A DNA stretch of 14,651 bases, from assembly GCA_023387295.1 (NCBI GenBank), contig JAEWIG010000076.1:1-14651 (forward strand). Reading direction: 5' to 3'. Below the pieces are notes generated by a model. It worked only from the letters and a program-made list of their open reading frames with translations, ran no database searches and was not told where the DNA came from. The translations under genes and the position numbers were made by a program. The DNA comes from Bacillota bacterium (GTDB lineage: Bacteria > Bacillota > Bacilli > Bacillales > Cytobacillaceae). Below, one piece after another: positions 1 to 8,045 of this stretch; the first letter of the stretch is position 1, and every line of letters begins with the position of its first letter.

Positions 1-51
1 TTATTTAGGTGTTTGTTAAATTTGAAGTAGAAAAAAGAAGGAGGTTTTAAG

Positions 52-306
52 ATGAAAAAAATCCTAGCATATGCAATTTGCTCATTTAGTATTCTCTTCA
101 TAGTTAGTGGTTGCTCTGGAGAAAAGCTATCATCTGATGAGAAAGCTGTTAACAGCGGTTCTTTAAATGAAAATTATGTTGGAGATGCAAATATAGTTCT
201 CGAAGAAGAGTATAAGCAAACACCAGAAGAAGCAAAAGCACAAGAAGAGTTAGTGAAGGCTTTAGAAGGAGACTCCTTTACTGGGGGCGGACTTTCTGGT
301 CATTAA
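52..306 (+). CDS. Small acidic lipoprotein, first gene seen of the reductase operon
   Basis: This 84-residue protein begins with a classic lipoprotein signal: a positive start (MKK), a hydrophobic stretch at about residues 4-18 and a lipobox VSGC with the lipidated Cys at residue 21. The mature part is about 64 residues, rich in Glu and without Cys, ending in a Gly-rich tail (GGGLSGH). It should sit lipid-anchored on the outer face of the membrane, the side to which the Tat-dependent catalytic subunit is exported. The ATG is supported by AAGGAGGT at 38-45, 6 nt upstream. I see no terminator before the chaperone gene that follows, so it probably shares that transcript. I do not recognise the family. 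A role as accessory or assembly factor for the exported reductase is inference from context only. Its promoter may lie before the window. Confidence 0.8.
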   Translation: MKKILAYAICSFSILFIVSGCSGEKLSSDEKAVNSGSLNENYVGDANIVLEEEYKQTPEEAKAQEELVKALEGDSFTGGGLSGH

Positions 307-344
307 AGTAAACAATTTTGCCGAGAGAGGTTGTGAAAGAGAAG

Positions 345-983
345 ATGATGAAACAACAAATGCAGTTTGATAAAGAAGTGGTTGTTCATAAACTGGCGAT
401 TTATATGTTCCTGCAAAAATTTTATGATGGACAGTTAAATCACATCACGAAAGCCTCCTGGAAAGAATTAGTTGAAGTGCTTAATCAAGAGATGACGCTA
501 TTCTCAAATGAAGAAATAATTAAAGGTTTACAAATCCTCTCACAGTTTACTGATGAGGATATTGAAGACCTAGAATTTGAATATAATCGCTTATTTGTTG
601 GACCTAATCAATTAGTTGTTTCTCCTTACGAATCTACTTATCGAAATACTGAGAGAGTATTAATGCAAAACGAGACAATAGCTGTAAGGAGATTTTACGA
701 AAAGGTTGGTTTAGTCCTTGCAAAGAAAAATATTAATCCCGACGATCACATTGCACTTGAATTAGAGTTTGTTTGCTATTTATTGGAAAACAGCTTGGAT
801 GATGAAACATACTATCAGTTTTATCAAGAGTTTTTAGAAGAGCATGTATTTCATTGGATTGAAGCTCATTGTGAGTTGATTCGAGAGAAATCGGAGAACA
901 CAGTATTAACAGGTGTTTCGCATATTTTACAAGGATTAATAAAGGAAGAAAAGTTTTTGAAGGAGGTAAATAAAAATGAGTAA
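345..983 (+). CDS. TorD/DmsD-family molybdoenzyme maturation chaperone
   Basis: A cytoplasmic, mostly helical protein of about 212 residues, the usual size for the TorD/DmsD/NarJ family. Diagnostic segments (numbered from this start) are EYNRLFVGP at about 79-87 followed by SPYES at 93-97, the family's Y-x-LF-x-GP...PYES signature, and DDHIALELEF at about 133-142. Known members bind the Tat signal peptide and immature catalytic subunit until the Mo cofactor is inserted. The gene directly before a Tat-dependent Mo enzyme fits this: the last 8 bases overlap the start of that gene, whose AAGGAGGT ribosome site lies inside this reading frame. The start is uncertain. A TTG at 318 has no ribosome site; a GTG at 333 lies only 2 nt from GAGAGG; tandem ATGs at 345 and 348 and another at 360 are possible. 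I chose 345 because it follows purine-rich sequence (GAGAGG, GAGAAG) and keeps the conserved helices. Confidence 0.9.
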   Translation: MMKQQMQFDKEVVVHKLAIYMFLQKFYDGQLNHITKASWKELVEVLNQEMTLFSNEEIIKGLQILSQFTDEDIEDLEFEYNRLFVGPNQLVVSPYESTYRNTERVLMQNETIAVRRFYEKVGLVLAKKNINPDDHIALELEFVCYLLENSLDDETYYQFYQEFLEEHVFHWIEAHCELIREKSENTVLTGVSHILQGLIKEEKFLKEVNKNE

Positions 984-3174
984 ATTTTCAAGACGTACTT
1001 TTTTGAAAGGCTCAGCTACGATAGGTACCCTTATTGGAATTGGAACAACAACCTCTAGTTTTAACAAAGTTGAAAAAAATACTGCCCATGCAGCTGGAAA
1101 GACGAAGCAAGTTTTTAGTAGCTGTCCAAGAAACTGTTATGATACTTGTTCTATCGTTTCTACTGTAGAGGATGGAAGAATTAAATTCATCACAGGGAAT
1201 AAAAACAACACATATACAAATGGGCGTTTGTGTGTGAAAGGTTTCACATATCCGAACTATGTATATTCGCCTGATCGGATTAAATATCCAATGAAACAAA
1301 AGAAACGTGGTTCAGGTAAATGGGAACGCATTTCTTGGGATGAAGCATACGACATGATTGCAAAAAAAATCCTTGAAATTAAAGAAAAGCATGGAACGAC
1401 GTTACCAATTGCCTTAAACAAATACTCAGGTAACTTCAATGCATTGTCATATGGGGTCGAAGGAATGATGACTAGCTGGGGTCATACAACAAGATGTACA
1501 GGAACGCCATGTTGGCCAGCGGGGATCGATTCTCAAACATTTGATTTCGGAACCATTGTAAATTCAGATCCAGAAATGATGGTAAAAGCAAAGTATTTAA
1601 TCGTATGGGGTGCGAATCCAGCTTGGACTTCTGTACATTCCATGCACATCATTCAAAAGGCAAAAGAAAATGGAACAAAAGTTGTCGTCATTGATCCGAT
1701 TATGACAGATACAGCGGCAAAGGCTGATGAATATATCCAAATAAAAGCATCAACGGATGGTGCGTTAGCTCTAGGGATGGCTAAATATATTATTGATCAT
1801 AATCTCCAAGATACTGAGTGGATGAAGGCAAATTCAGTTGGTTATGAGCAGTATATTAGCTATGTGAAAAACAATATTACATTGGAATGGGCTTCTGAAA
1901 AAACTGGAATCCCAGTACATGTTATTGAAAGATTAGCTCGTGAATATGCAGCTGCAAAACCAGCTTGTATTTGGATTGGTTATGGAATGCAAAGACATAC
2001 AAACGGTGGAGCGGCAGTTCGATCCATTGACGCACTCGTTGCATTAGCTGGAAATATCGGTGTAGTTGGTGGAGGTGCGAACTATGCACAATTAGAAAGC
2101 TGGGGCTTTAACTATGCTGCTCAGCTTGCAGGAACACTGCCAGAAGATAGTGGGGAAGGTGCGGACCGTACGTTAAATATTAATAACTTCCCTGCACAAG
2201 TATTGGCAATTAATAATAACCCAGATGAGATTCCGATCGAGATGTTATGGGTGGCGTGTCGAAATCCAATTGCACAAGATCCAGAAACATCGGTTTCATA
2301 TAAAGCATTTGATTCAATTGATTTTGTTGTGACAGCAGATTTATGGTTTAACGAAACCGTTAATCAGTCTGACCTAGTTCTTCCGGTATGTTCAATTTTT
2401 GAAACGTGGGGACTACATGCTAGCTATTGGCACTACTGGATGAATATTAACCAACCAGCGATTGACCCATTATATGAATCAAAATCTGATGTTGAAATTG
2501 CGATGGGTATTTCAAAGAGATTAAATGAATTACAACCTGGATCATGTACGTATCCTACAGACCGTTCTATGGAGGAATGGGTAGGAATGGAAATGTCTGA
2601 TAAATTTATTAAAATGTTTGGCTTTAATACTTGGAAGGACATTTTGGAAAAGGGAACGGCGAAAGTTCCAGGATATGATGCAGCTTGGGCAGACGGTAAA
2701 TTTAGAACACCATCTGGTAAATATGAGTTTTTATCAGAAAAATGTGCTTCATTTGGGCATCATGCTCTACCAGTATATGTAGAGGAGAAAGAAGTGCCTA
2801 AAGAAACACCAATTCGCTTATTATCACCACACTGGAAGTATGGCTTGCACTCACAATTCCAAAATCTAGAGTGGATGCGCTCTGTAAATAATGAGCCATA
2901 TATGGAGATTCATCCTAGTCTTGCTGAACAAAAAGGGATTACGGATGGATCAATGGTGAGAGTTTCAAATGATATCGGATTTGTGGAAATTAAAGCTAAA
3001 TTAACTCGATCTGTACCAAAGGATGCAGTTGTCATTTATGAAGGCTGGTATAAGGATTTAAACTTCAATGTCAATTTCTTAGTTAAGGCGACTCCAGCTG
3101 ATATGGGTTCATGTGCGACAGGACAACCTGGATTAGCATTCCACGATCAGTTCGTCAATATAGAAAAAATGTAG
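976..3174 (+). CDS. Tat-exported DmsA-like molybdopterin oxidoreductase, catalytic subunit
   Basis: A 732-residue catalytic subunit of the DMSO reductase (Mo-bisPGD) superfamily. A Tat signal is clear: SRRTFLKG at residues 5-12, a hydrophobic segment at about 13-25 and an AHA-A cleavage site near 39. A [4Fe-4S] site follows, with C50, C54, C58 (C-x3-C-x3-C) and C86 in LCVKG. The central molybdopterin domain holds NKYSGNF, GANPAWTS and RHTNGG, and a C-terminal dinucleotide-binding domain runs from about 610 to 725. C179 in TPCWPAG aligns by eye with the Mo-ligand Ser of E. coli DmsA, so a Cys ligand is likely. The enzyme probably reduces an external acceptor with electrons from the ferredoxin and anchor subunits encoded next. 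Cys ligation is typical of polysulfide/thiosulfate- and arsenate-type enzymes, so the substrate is open and 'DMSO reductase' should be read as a family label. The start is set by AAGGAGGT at 960-967 and overlaps the chaperone gene. Confidence 0.95.
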   Translation: MSKFSRRTFLKGSATIGTLIGIGTTTSSFNKVEKNTAHAAGKTKQVFSSCPRNCYDTCSIVSTVEDGRIKFITGNKNNTYTNGRLCVKGFTYPNYVYSPDRIKYPMKQKKRGSGKWERISWDEAYDMIAKKILEIKEKHGTTLPIALNKYSGNFNALSYGVEGMMTSWGHTTRCTGTPCWPAGIDSQTFDFGTIVNSDPEMMVKAKYLIVWGANPAWTSVHSMHIIQKAKENGTKVVVIDPIMTDTAAKADEYIQIKASTDGALALGMAKYIIDHNLQDTEWMKANSVGYEQYISYVKNNITLEWASEKTGIPVHVIERLAREYAAAKPACIWIGYGMQRHTNGGAAVRSIDALVALAGNIGVVGGGANYAQLESWGFNYAAQLAGTLPEDSGEGADRTLNINNFPAQVLAINNNPDEIPIEMLWVACRNPIAQDPETSVSYKAFDSIDFVVTADLWFNETVNQSDLVLPVCSIFETWGLHASYWHYWMNINQPAIDPLYESKSDVEIAMGISKRLNELQPGSCTYPTDRSMEEWVGMEMSDKFIKMFGFNTWKDILEKGTAKVPGYDAAWADGKFRTPSGKYEFLSEKCASFGHHALPVYVEEKEVPKETPIRLLSPHWKYGLHSQFQNLEWMRSVNNEPYMEIHPSLAEQKGITDGSMVRVSNDIGFVEIKAKLTRSVPKDAVVIYEGWYKDLNFNVNFLVKATPADMGSCATGQPGLAFHDQFVNIEKM

Positions 3175-3187
3175 GGAGGTTTGAAAG

Positions 3188-3757
3188 ATGGCAGAAAAGC
3201 AGAAAAGATTAGGTTTCCTAATTAATATGGAACGTTGTGTTGGCTGTAATGCATGTACAATTTCTTGTAAAAGTTTTTATGATTTAGAACCAAGTATAAA
3301 TCGTCGCTTTGTTCGTCAAACAGATGAAATGTTAACTGGAACAGCGAAGCGCTGCTATATTTCAACAGCGTGTAATCATTGTGATGAGCCTGCTTGTGCG
3401 AAAGCTTGTCCAACAGGTGCTTATACAAAGCTTGAAAATGGGATCGTTAAACATAATCAAGAGCGTTGTATTGGTTGTCAAATGTGTGGGACTGCTTGTC
3501 CTTACGGTGTCCCTCAGTTCGATCCAGTTAAGAAGAAAATGGACAAATGCAGTATGTGCTATGACCGTTTAGAAGCGGGAGAAGATACAATCTGTGTTTC
3601 TTCATGTCCAATGGAAGCTATTTCAATTATTGATTTAAATGAAGTAACGGATTCGGATTATGTGTCAGATGTTAAAGGATTTGTGGATTCTAGCATTACC
3701 GGATCATCTACACGATTCATACTACCAAAATCAACTAGTTCAGTTAGGAGTGAATAA
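3188..3757 (+). CDS. DmsB-like four-cluster [4Fe-4S] ferredoxin subunit
   Basis: A 189-residue iron-sulfur subunit of the DmsB/NrfC/PsrB type with four cysteine quartets: C17/C20/C23/C27, C62/C65/C70/C74, C94/C97/C100/C104 and C121/C124/C136/C140. The wide spacing in the last quartet is typical of the family. These subunits relay electrons from the membrane anchor to the catalytic subunit. It has no signal peptide of its own; known relatives travel through the Tat system bound to the catalytic partner. The start follows AGGGAGGT at 3173-3180, 7 nt upstream, which overlaps the stop codon of the catalytic gene. The stop is followed after 2 nt by the membrane anchor gene, so the three are translated as a block. 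Identity as the partner of the upstream oxidoreductase is well supported by order and motifs. Confidence 0.95.
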   Translation: MAEKQKRLGFLINMERCVGCNACTISCKSFYDLEPSINRRFVRQTDEMLTGTAKRCYISTACNHCDEPACAKACPTGAYTKLENGIVKHNQERCIGCQMCGTACPYGVPQFDPVKKKMDKCSMCYDRLEAGEDTICVSSCPMEAISIIDLNEVTDSDYVSDVKGFVDSSITGSSTRFILPKSTSSVRSE

Positions 3758-3759
3758 TC

Positions 3760-4560
3760 ATGGAACATAGCATAACTCTTGTTATTTTTACATTCCTTTC
3801 GCAATTAGCTATTGGTGGGTTTGCTTCATTGTTCTTGATTGAAACATATAAACAAAAACTTACGAAAAGAACATCTTTTATTAGTTTAATCACTATTTTA
3901 GGTATCTCAGCTGTCGCGGTAATCGTATCCGTTTTCCATCTAGGTCATCCATTACATGCTTATAGAGCATTATTGAACTTTGCTAATTCATGGCTATCAA
4001 GGGAAATTGTATTCTTCCCACTCTTCATTTTACTTGTATTGATTTACACTTTTGTCGCTAAAACAAGAAAAATGAAGCAAATAACTGGCTGGCTTGCTGT
4101 TGTTTTTGGAGCAATTACCATAACATGTACAGCAATGATTTATACGATTCCAGCTGTTCCTGGTTGGAATAATAATTTAACAATGGCTGCATTCTTTATG
4201 ACTGCATTGTTACTTGGACCGGTTTTCATTCAATTCCTGCTATCCGTTTTAGAAGGAAAGCTAATGAATTTCTCGCTTTATACAGCGATTGTTTCTGGAA
4301 TAGCGATTTTATTAAATGGTTTATATATATCAGTTACAAAAGGTGGCTTTGCAGAAGCTGTTGAAACAGCCGTTCTGTTAACATCTAGTCCGTTATTCTG
4401 GGTGAAAATAGCGCTATTAGTTGTTGGATTTGGTATTGCTGTTTATGGAATAGTGAAAAAAACGTATTCATCTATTTCAGTTGCGATCATCTTCTTTGGA
4501 TTTGTCGTAGCAGAGTTTATTGGTAGAATGCTATTCTATTCAACAGGAGTTCATTTGTAA
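3760..4560 (+). CDS. DmsC-like membrane anchor (quinol-oxidising) subunit
   Basis: A 266-residue integral membrane protein with about eight hydrophobic helices, at roughly residues 5-27, 39-60, 82-100, 110-131, 142-163, 171-192, 211-232 and 237-258. Family marks are the N-terminal SITLVIFTFLSQLAIGG, the HLGHP segment at 60-64 and the C-terminal EFIGRMLFY at 252-260, which matches the conserved E-x2-GR-x2-FY end of DmsC. DmsC anchors the catalytic and ferredoxin subunits to the membrane and oxidises menaquinol. No haem-ligand pattern is obvious, as expected for DmsC as opposed to NarI. The start has AGGAG at 3746-3750, 9 nt upstream, lying within the end of the ferredoxin gene. It is the only membrane-spanning subunit in the window, so only the first oxidoreductase appears to be membrane-bound. 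Confidence 0.92.
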   Translation: MEHSITLVIFTFLSQLAIGGFASLFLIETYKQKLTKRTSFISLITILGISAVAVIVSVFHLGHPLHAYRALLNFANSWLSREIVFFPLFILLVLIYTFVAKTRKMKQITGWLAVVFGAITITCTAMIYTIPAVPGWNNNLTMAAFFMTALLLGPVFIQFLLSVLEGKLMNFSLYTAIVSGIAILLNGLYISVTKGGFAEAVETAVLLTSSPLFWVKIALLVVGFGIAVYGIVKKTYSSISVAIIFFGFVVAEFIGRMLFYSTGVHL

Positions 4561-4586
4561 GAAATATTTGAGGAGGGAGTTTTCCG

Positions 4587-5684
4587 ATGTTATTTGATAA
4601 GATTAGAAAAATCTCCAATGTTCTTATAAAGAAAATGGATAAAGTTGAAGTTGTACCAAATAAATGTTTGAAAGTTCGGGCTGTAACAAGTAGTTGTTCA
4701 GCGTGTTCAGATGTTTGTCCGACAAATTGCATTGAGTTCAAGCTAGATTCTATTGAGTTAAAAGATTCGTGCTTAAACTGTGGACTTTGTACAACTGTCT
4801 GTCTTACAAATGCATTGAAATGGAATGCTCCTCCTCTTATTCAATTGTATAATCAAGTGATTCGTTTATCAGAAAATGAAGATCCAGTTTATATTGCTTG
4901 CTCTTCCGTAGCAAAAGAAAATCTTAATGCTAATTTAGTTGAAGTACCTTGTTTAGGAATGCTTCCTTCAGCGTTTTGGATCAGTGCGGGGTTAAATACG
5001 ACGAAAGTGAAGATTATTCATCAATCAAACTGTTGTCATGACTGTCATGTTTCTACAGGTGAAGCATTATGGATGAAGCAGCTAGAAGAAGCGGAGCAAT
5101 ATTTGAGTAGGAAATTTGCTATTTGTTCAAATATTGACGCTGAAAGTGCCCAAAATAGGGAAATAGCAGACCATAGCCGCCGTAAACTCATAACTTCATT
5201 GTTCGAAGAGGTTAATGAAATCAACACCATTACGGCTAAAGAAGTATTTGAAGTAGAAAAAACGCTAACTCCATTCGAAAGATTTGATCACTACTATAAG
5301 CAACAGAATGAAGTAGAGGAAATAATAGAAGAAGTTAATGAGATCAAAGATAATGCCATAGATAAGGTATTAAATGATACTGTCATTCATTCAGATAAAA
5401 ATGCATTATTGTTTAAGGAGTTCAAGAAGAATCCTGATTTACAAGAACAAATGACTTTTTTAATTCCTGAGATGAAGGAAAGTTGTACTCGTTGTGGGGC
5501 ATGTGCATTTCTATGTCCGACAAATGCCATTACAATGGATAATGATGGCATGATTCTGTCTACTAATAAGTGTGTTTCGTGCGGATTGTGTGAGGAAATC
5601 TGTTATGAAAAACATATTCAAATGAAACTGAAGAACGGAACTGTTTTTAATGAGAAATTTATGTATCTGTTGAAAGACAAATGA
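4587..5684 (+). CDS. Polyferredoxin with N- and C-terminal 2[4Fe-4S] domains and a Cys-bearing middle domain
   Basis: A 365-residue soluble protein with two ferredoxin-like ends. The N-terminal one holds C37/C40/C44/C48 and C62/C65/C68/C72; the C-terminal one holds C300/C303/C306/C310 and C329/C332/C335/C339. Between them, about residues 98-165 form a region with C105, C122 (VPCLGMLP) and a CCHDC motif at 149-153. Its layout recalls, weakly, the delta subunit of methyl-viologen hydrogenases (MvhD). Residues 200-290 are charged, probably helical, with a Glu-rich stretch. There is no signal peptide or membrane helix. It follows the anchor gene by 26 nt, with AGGAGGGAG at 4571-4579, and is the last gene before the operon terminator. 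Possible roles are electron delivery on the cytoplasmic side or help in cofactor or cluster assembly; neither is shown. It is not a standard subunit of DmsABC complexes. Confidence 0.85.
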   Translation: MLFDKIRKISNVLIKKMDKVEVVPNKCLKVRAVTSSCSACSDVCPTNCIEFKLDSIELKDSCLNCGLCTTVCLTNALKWNAPPLIQLYNQVIRLSENEDPVYIACSSVAKENLNANLVEVPCLGMLPSAFWISAGLNTTKVKIIHQSNCCHDCHVSTGEALWMKQLEEAEQYLSRKFAICSNIDAESAQNREIADHSRRKLITSLFEEVNEINTITAKEVFEVEKTLTPFERFDHYYKQQNEVEEIIEEVNEIKDNAIDKVLNDTVIHSDKNALLFKEFKKNPDLQEQMTFLIPEMKESCTRCGACAFLCPTNAITMDNDGMILSTNKCVSCGLCEEICYEKHIQMKLKNGTVFNEKFMYLLKDK

Positions 5685-5710
5685 TTTTTATTTATGCGTG
5701 TATACTAAAA

Positions 5711-5754
5711 AGGCAAAGTTGGTAAGCGGTTAAACCCAATCACCAACTTTGCCT
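5711..5754. terminator. Bidirectional rho-independent terminator between convergent genes
   Basis: A perfect 13-bp inverted repeat, AGGCAAAGTTGGT at 5711-5723 and ACCAACTTTGCCT at 5742-5754, closes an 18-nt loop. It is followed by a T-rich run (ATTTTTTGT) on the + side and preceded by an A run (5707-5711) that gives a T tract on the - strand. It can end the reductase operon from the left and the regulator gene from the right. The 93-bp gap between these convergent genes holds nothing else I can support. Confidence 0.88.
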
Positions 5755-5777
5755 ATTTTTTGTAAAAATCGAATCTG

Positions 5778-7343
5778 TTACGCATCCATACCTTGAGAGA
5801 TTTTTAAAGAGATAAGAACATTGACTAAGTCTGTGTAGTCGCTTAGTTGAATATTTAAGATGGATTCAATTTTCTTAAGTCGTTGCCGTAACGTGTTCTG
5901 GTGGATGAATAATAGATCGGCTGTTTTAACAATATCTCCACTCTGACTGCAATAAGTAGATAAAGTATGAACATAATCTGTTTCGTTTACTCGATCGTAA
6001 TTTTCTAATTCACCTAAATAATGCTCAGAGAAATCCACGAGTAAATCGATGTGTATGTATGATAATAGGCGTACATACCCTATGTCTTCATAATGAATAA
6101 TTCCATTTCTCCCAAGACCATATCCGTACATTTGTAAGGCGATTTTTGCTTCTTGAAAGCTTTTGTAAATATCTACATTAGAAGGGTAAGCCCGGCCAAT
6201 CCCAATAGTTGTCTTAATGGACGGAAATTGTGCGGATAATTGATTTTGAATATCGTTCAACCAGAGGCCTAAGTCCGTTTTTTCGATCTTACTGACTTCC
6301 GATGGAAACAGAATCGCAACAATTCGGTGACTGAGATAAGTAGTGTAAACCTTCATTTTAAGTGAATGATTTGTAGTTAACACTTCTTGAATGTTTAAAA
6401 GAGTATCTTTTGTTATTGCCTGATTACTTTCTAAATTGATTGCCAAGACGCAAGCATTAGGTGCAAAATCCATCCCCATTACTTTTCCGATCTCAATTAA
6501 TCTACTTTCGGTTTCAATATTATTATGGAGAACATCAAACATAAATTCATCAATATATTTTAAATGAACATGACGATTCACTTCAACTTCTTTCCGCCAT
6601 GCCATGATTGTAGGGGTAATCGTTTGAAATAGTTGAGTTTGGACATTCTCAAGTTGCTCTTTTTTTTCAAATAAAAAATAACCAATTATTTTTTCATCGA
6701 GGCCAAGTATTTTATACGAATAGAATGCCAATTTAGCATTACGTACAAGAGCTATTTGAGTAGGGATATTAGATGAGTAGCCTTCTATTATTTCTAAATT
6801 TGAAAAGTCCTTTTCCGTAAAGTTGGAGGGAAGTAACTCAATAAATTGCATTTTTTCTGTTAAAAAGAACACATCTTGTCCTAACAATGTCGTTAATCTT
6901 TGAATAACGTGCTGAATACTACTTTGGAAAAATAGCTGTAACCAGTATGATGTCATTTCTTTTTGTAAGATGTATAGAAGCTTGTTTTCGTATAAATGAA
7001 AAATTTCATTGAATTTCTCGTTTAAATCATGTTCAGTTTGATCCTTTAAAGAGAGTAACGGTTTTTCTAATTTATCGGCTAAATCGATTATGAAAGATTC
7101 AACGTAAACATGTCGGTCTGTCAAAATAATGATCCCAGATGTATGTGTATCTGTCATACTTTTTTCAATTAGTTTCATTTGTTCATTAGGATTATTGACA
7201 ATGAGTAAACTATTATTTTTTGTGGGATTTTCATTAAAAACGATATGCTGAATTTGCTTTTTCCTGCCTGCCCAACCTGCGACTATGTCTCCAAGATAAA
7301 AGGGATTACATGTCATTAAGGTTTCATATGTTAGTTGAACCAA
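5778..7343 (-). CDS. PucR/CdaR-family transcriptional regulator of the left cassette
   Basis: A 521-residue cytoplasmic regulator. The N-terminal part (about 5-130) resembles the PucR N-terminal sensory domain, with GDIVAGWAGRKKQIQHI and later SGIIILTDRHVYVESFI. A GGDEF-like linker domain is seen around 290-405 (IGIGRAYPSNVDIYKSFQEA), and a C-terminal helix-turn-helix at about 472-496 contains IHQNTLRQRLKKIE. The start is a TTG: AAAGGGAG (complement of 7351-7358) lies 7 nt upstream, inside the last codons of the ferredoxin gene, only 4 nt away. The first in-frame ATG, at residue 10, has no such site and would cut into the sensory domain. The ferredoxin and regulator are therefore one operon with likely translational coupling. 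PucR-type proteins often control nearby genes in response to a metabolite. Here the likely targets are its own operon and the divergent oxidoreductase; the ligand is unknown. It is paralogous to the regulator at 12893. Confidence 0.9.
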   Translation of the reverse strand: MVQLTYETLMTCNPFYLGDIVAGWAGRKKQIQHIVFNENPTKNNSLLIVNNPNEQMKLIEKSMTDTHTSGIIILTDRHVYVESFIIDLADKLEKPLLSLKDQTEHDLNEKFNEIFHLYENKLLYILQKEMTSYWLQLFFQSSIQHVIQRLTTLLGQDVFFLTEKMQFIELLPSNFTEKDFSNLEIIEGYSSNIPTQIALVRNAKLAFYSYKILGLDEKIIGYFLFEKKEQLENVQTQLFQTITPTIMAWRKEVEVNRHVHLKYIDEFMFDVLHNNIETESRLIEIGKVMGMDFAPNACVLAINLESNQAITKDTLLNIQEVLTTNHSLKMKVYTTYLSHRIVAILFPSEVSKIEKTDLGLWLNDIQNQLSAQFPSIKTTIGIGRAYPSNVDIYKSFQEAKIALQMYGYGLGRNGIIHYEDIGYVRLLSYIHIDLLVDFSEHYLGELENYDRVNETDYVHTLSTYCSQSGDIVKTADLLFIHQNTLRQRLKKIESILNIQLSDYTDLVNVLISLKISQGMDA

Positions 7344-7347
7344 AGTT

Positions 7348-7908
7348 TCACTCCCTTTGATCGGCCCAGAATCGGGTACTGCTCACTTTTTCATATTTAT
7401 AACGAGTTGTCGGTCTCGTAATGGTTTTCATTCGATAGCCTTTGATGGAAGGTTTATATTCTTGGGGATAATCTTCGTAAATATTCCTAATAGAAATTGC
7501 ATCAGCAATACAGGATTCAACACAAACCGGCTGCTGTCCTTTTTGTAAGCGACTATGGCACATATCACACTTATCTGCTTTATTCGTTTTAGGATCTATC
7601 GTAATGGCTTGAAATGGACATACAGATTCACATTTTCCACAGCCAATACAGTTTTGGCTATTTATTATGACAATTCCATTGCGTAATTTTTGGATACAAT
7701 TATTTTTGCAGACGGTCATACAAGCAGGTGTTTCACAATGATTACAGGATGTAGAAAAGTGAATATGATCTTGTGAATTTCCAGGATCGATTGTTAGTAC
7801 TTTCCGCCTTTTTACATCATCTGTTCCGTTTTCATTACTACAAGCAAAAGTGCAGGAACGGCAAACGATACATTTATTGGCATCGATGAAAAAAGCTAAC
7901 TGTTTCAT
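7348..7908 (-). CDS. Four-cluster [4Fe-4S] ferredoxin of the left cassette
   Basis: A 186-residue electron-transfer protein of the DmsB/NrfC type. The cysteine quartets are C13/C16/C19/C23, C55/C58/C63/C67, C87/C90/C93/C97 and C114/C117/C129/C133, the full set of sixteen, plus an extra C71. There is no signal peptide. The ATG follows AGAGGGG (complement of 7916-7922) by 7 nt. It is divergently transcribed from an oxidoreductase 137 bp away that also lacks a signal peptide, and no anchor subunit is present. The two probably form a soluble cytoplasmic enzyme pair. What feeds or drains electrons is not visible. Its downstream partner in the operon is a PucR-type regulator, an unusual companion for a ferredoxin subunit. 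It is paralogous to the protein at 12332, which has the same quartet spacing in all four clusters. Confidence 0.93.
   Translation of the reverse strand: MKQLAFFIDANKCIVCRSCTFACSNENGTDDVKRRKVLTIDPGNSQDHIHFSTSCNHCETPACMTVCKNNCIQKLRNGIVIINSQNCIGCGKCESVCPFQAITIDPKTNKADKCDMCHSRLQKGQQPVCVESCIADAISIRNIYEDYPQEYKPSIKGYRMKTITRPTTRYKYEKVSSTRFWADQRE
7351..7358 (-). promoter_or_regulatory. Ribosome binding site deciding the TTG start of the left regulator
   Basis: Read on the - strand the sequence is AAAGGGAG, 7 nt before a TTG at 7343. It sits on the final codons of the upstream ferredoxin gene, so regulator translation probably depends on ribosomes finishing the ferredoxin. Confidence 0.7.
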
Positions 7909-8045
7909 TGCTGATCCCCTCTTTGTTATACTAATATATGATTTATTTTATATTATTATTCTTCGTAATGAAGTGAAGATTTTTTGAACATGAAAGTATT
8001 TAACACAATTAAATAGAGATAAACATAGTAGGGGAGGAATGGTGA
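7909..8045. promoter_or_regulatory. Divergent control region of the left cassette
   Basis: This AT-rich 137-bp region separates the leftward ferredoxin-regulator operon from the rightward oxidoreductase. Leftward promoter candidate: TTCATT (complement of 7967-7972), a 16-nt spacer and TAAAAT (complement of 7945-7950). Rightward candidate: GTGAAG at 7973-7978, 18 nt, TATTTA at 7997-8002; an alternative -35, TTGAAC at 7984, lacks a well-spaced -10. A dyad CTTC-N5-GAAG at 7961-7973 overlaps both -35 areas and continues as GAAGTGAAG. It is the best operator candidate, because a similar motif lies in the paralogous control region. A TTTAA-N5-TTAAA dyad lies at 7999-8013. Promoter calls are by eye and weak. 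Confidence 0.4.
8031..8037 (+). promoter_or_regulatory. Ribosome binding site deciding the TTG start at 8046
   Basis: GGGGAGG lies 8 nt before the TTG. The ATG at 8039 and GTG at 8042 that lie between are in another frame, which stops within a few codons, so the TTG is the credible start. Confidence 0.7.

Noticed and set aside
318..344. Longer chaperone reading frame beginning at a TTG (318) or GTG (333)
   Set aside because: The TTG has no ribosome site and the GTG is only 2 nt from the nearest purine-rich stretch. The added residues match nothing conserved in TorD-family proteins.
1012..1439. Antisense open frames inside the exported oxidoreductase gene
   Set aside because: They lie wholly opposite a strongly supported gene, have no ribosome sites and encode no recognisable protein. 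The same applies to other short antisense or shifted frames across the window, such as those at 2433-2642, 4517-4741 and 12344-12634.
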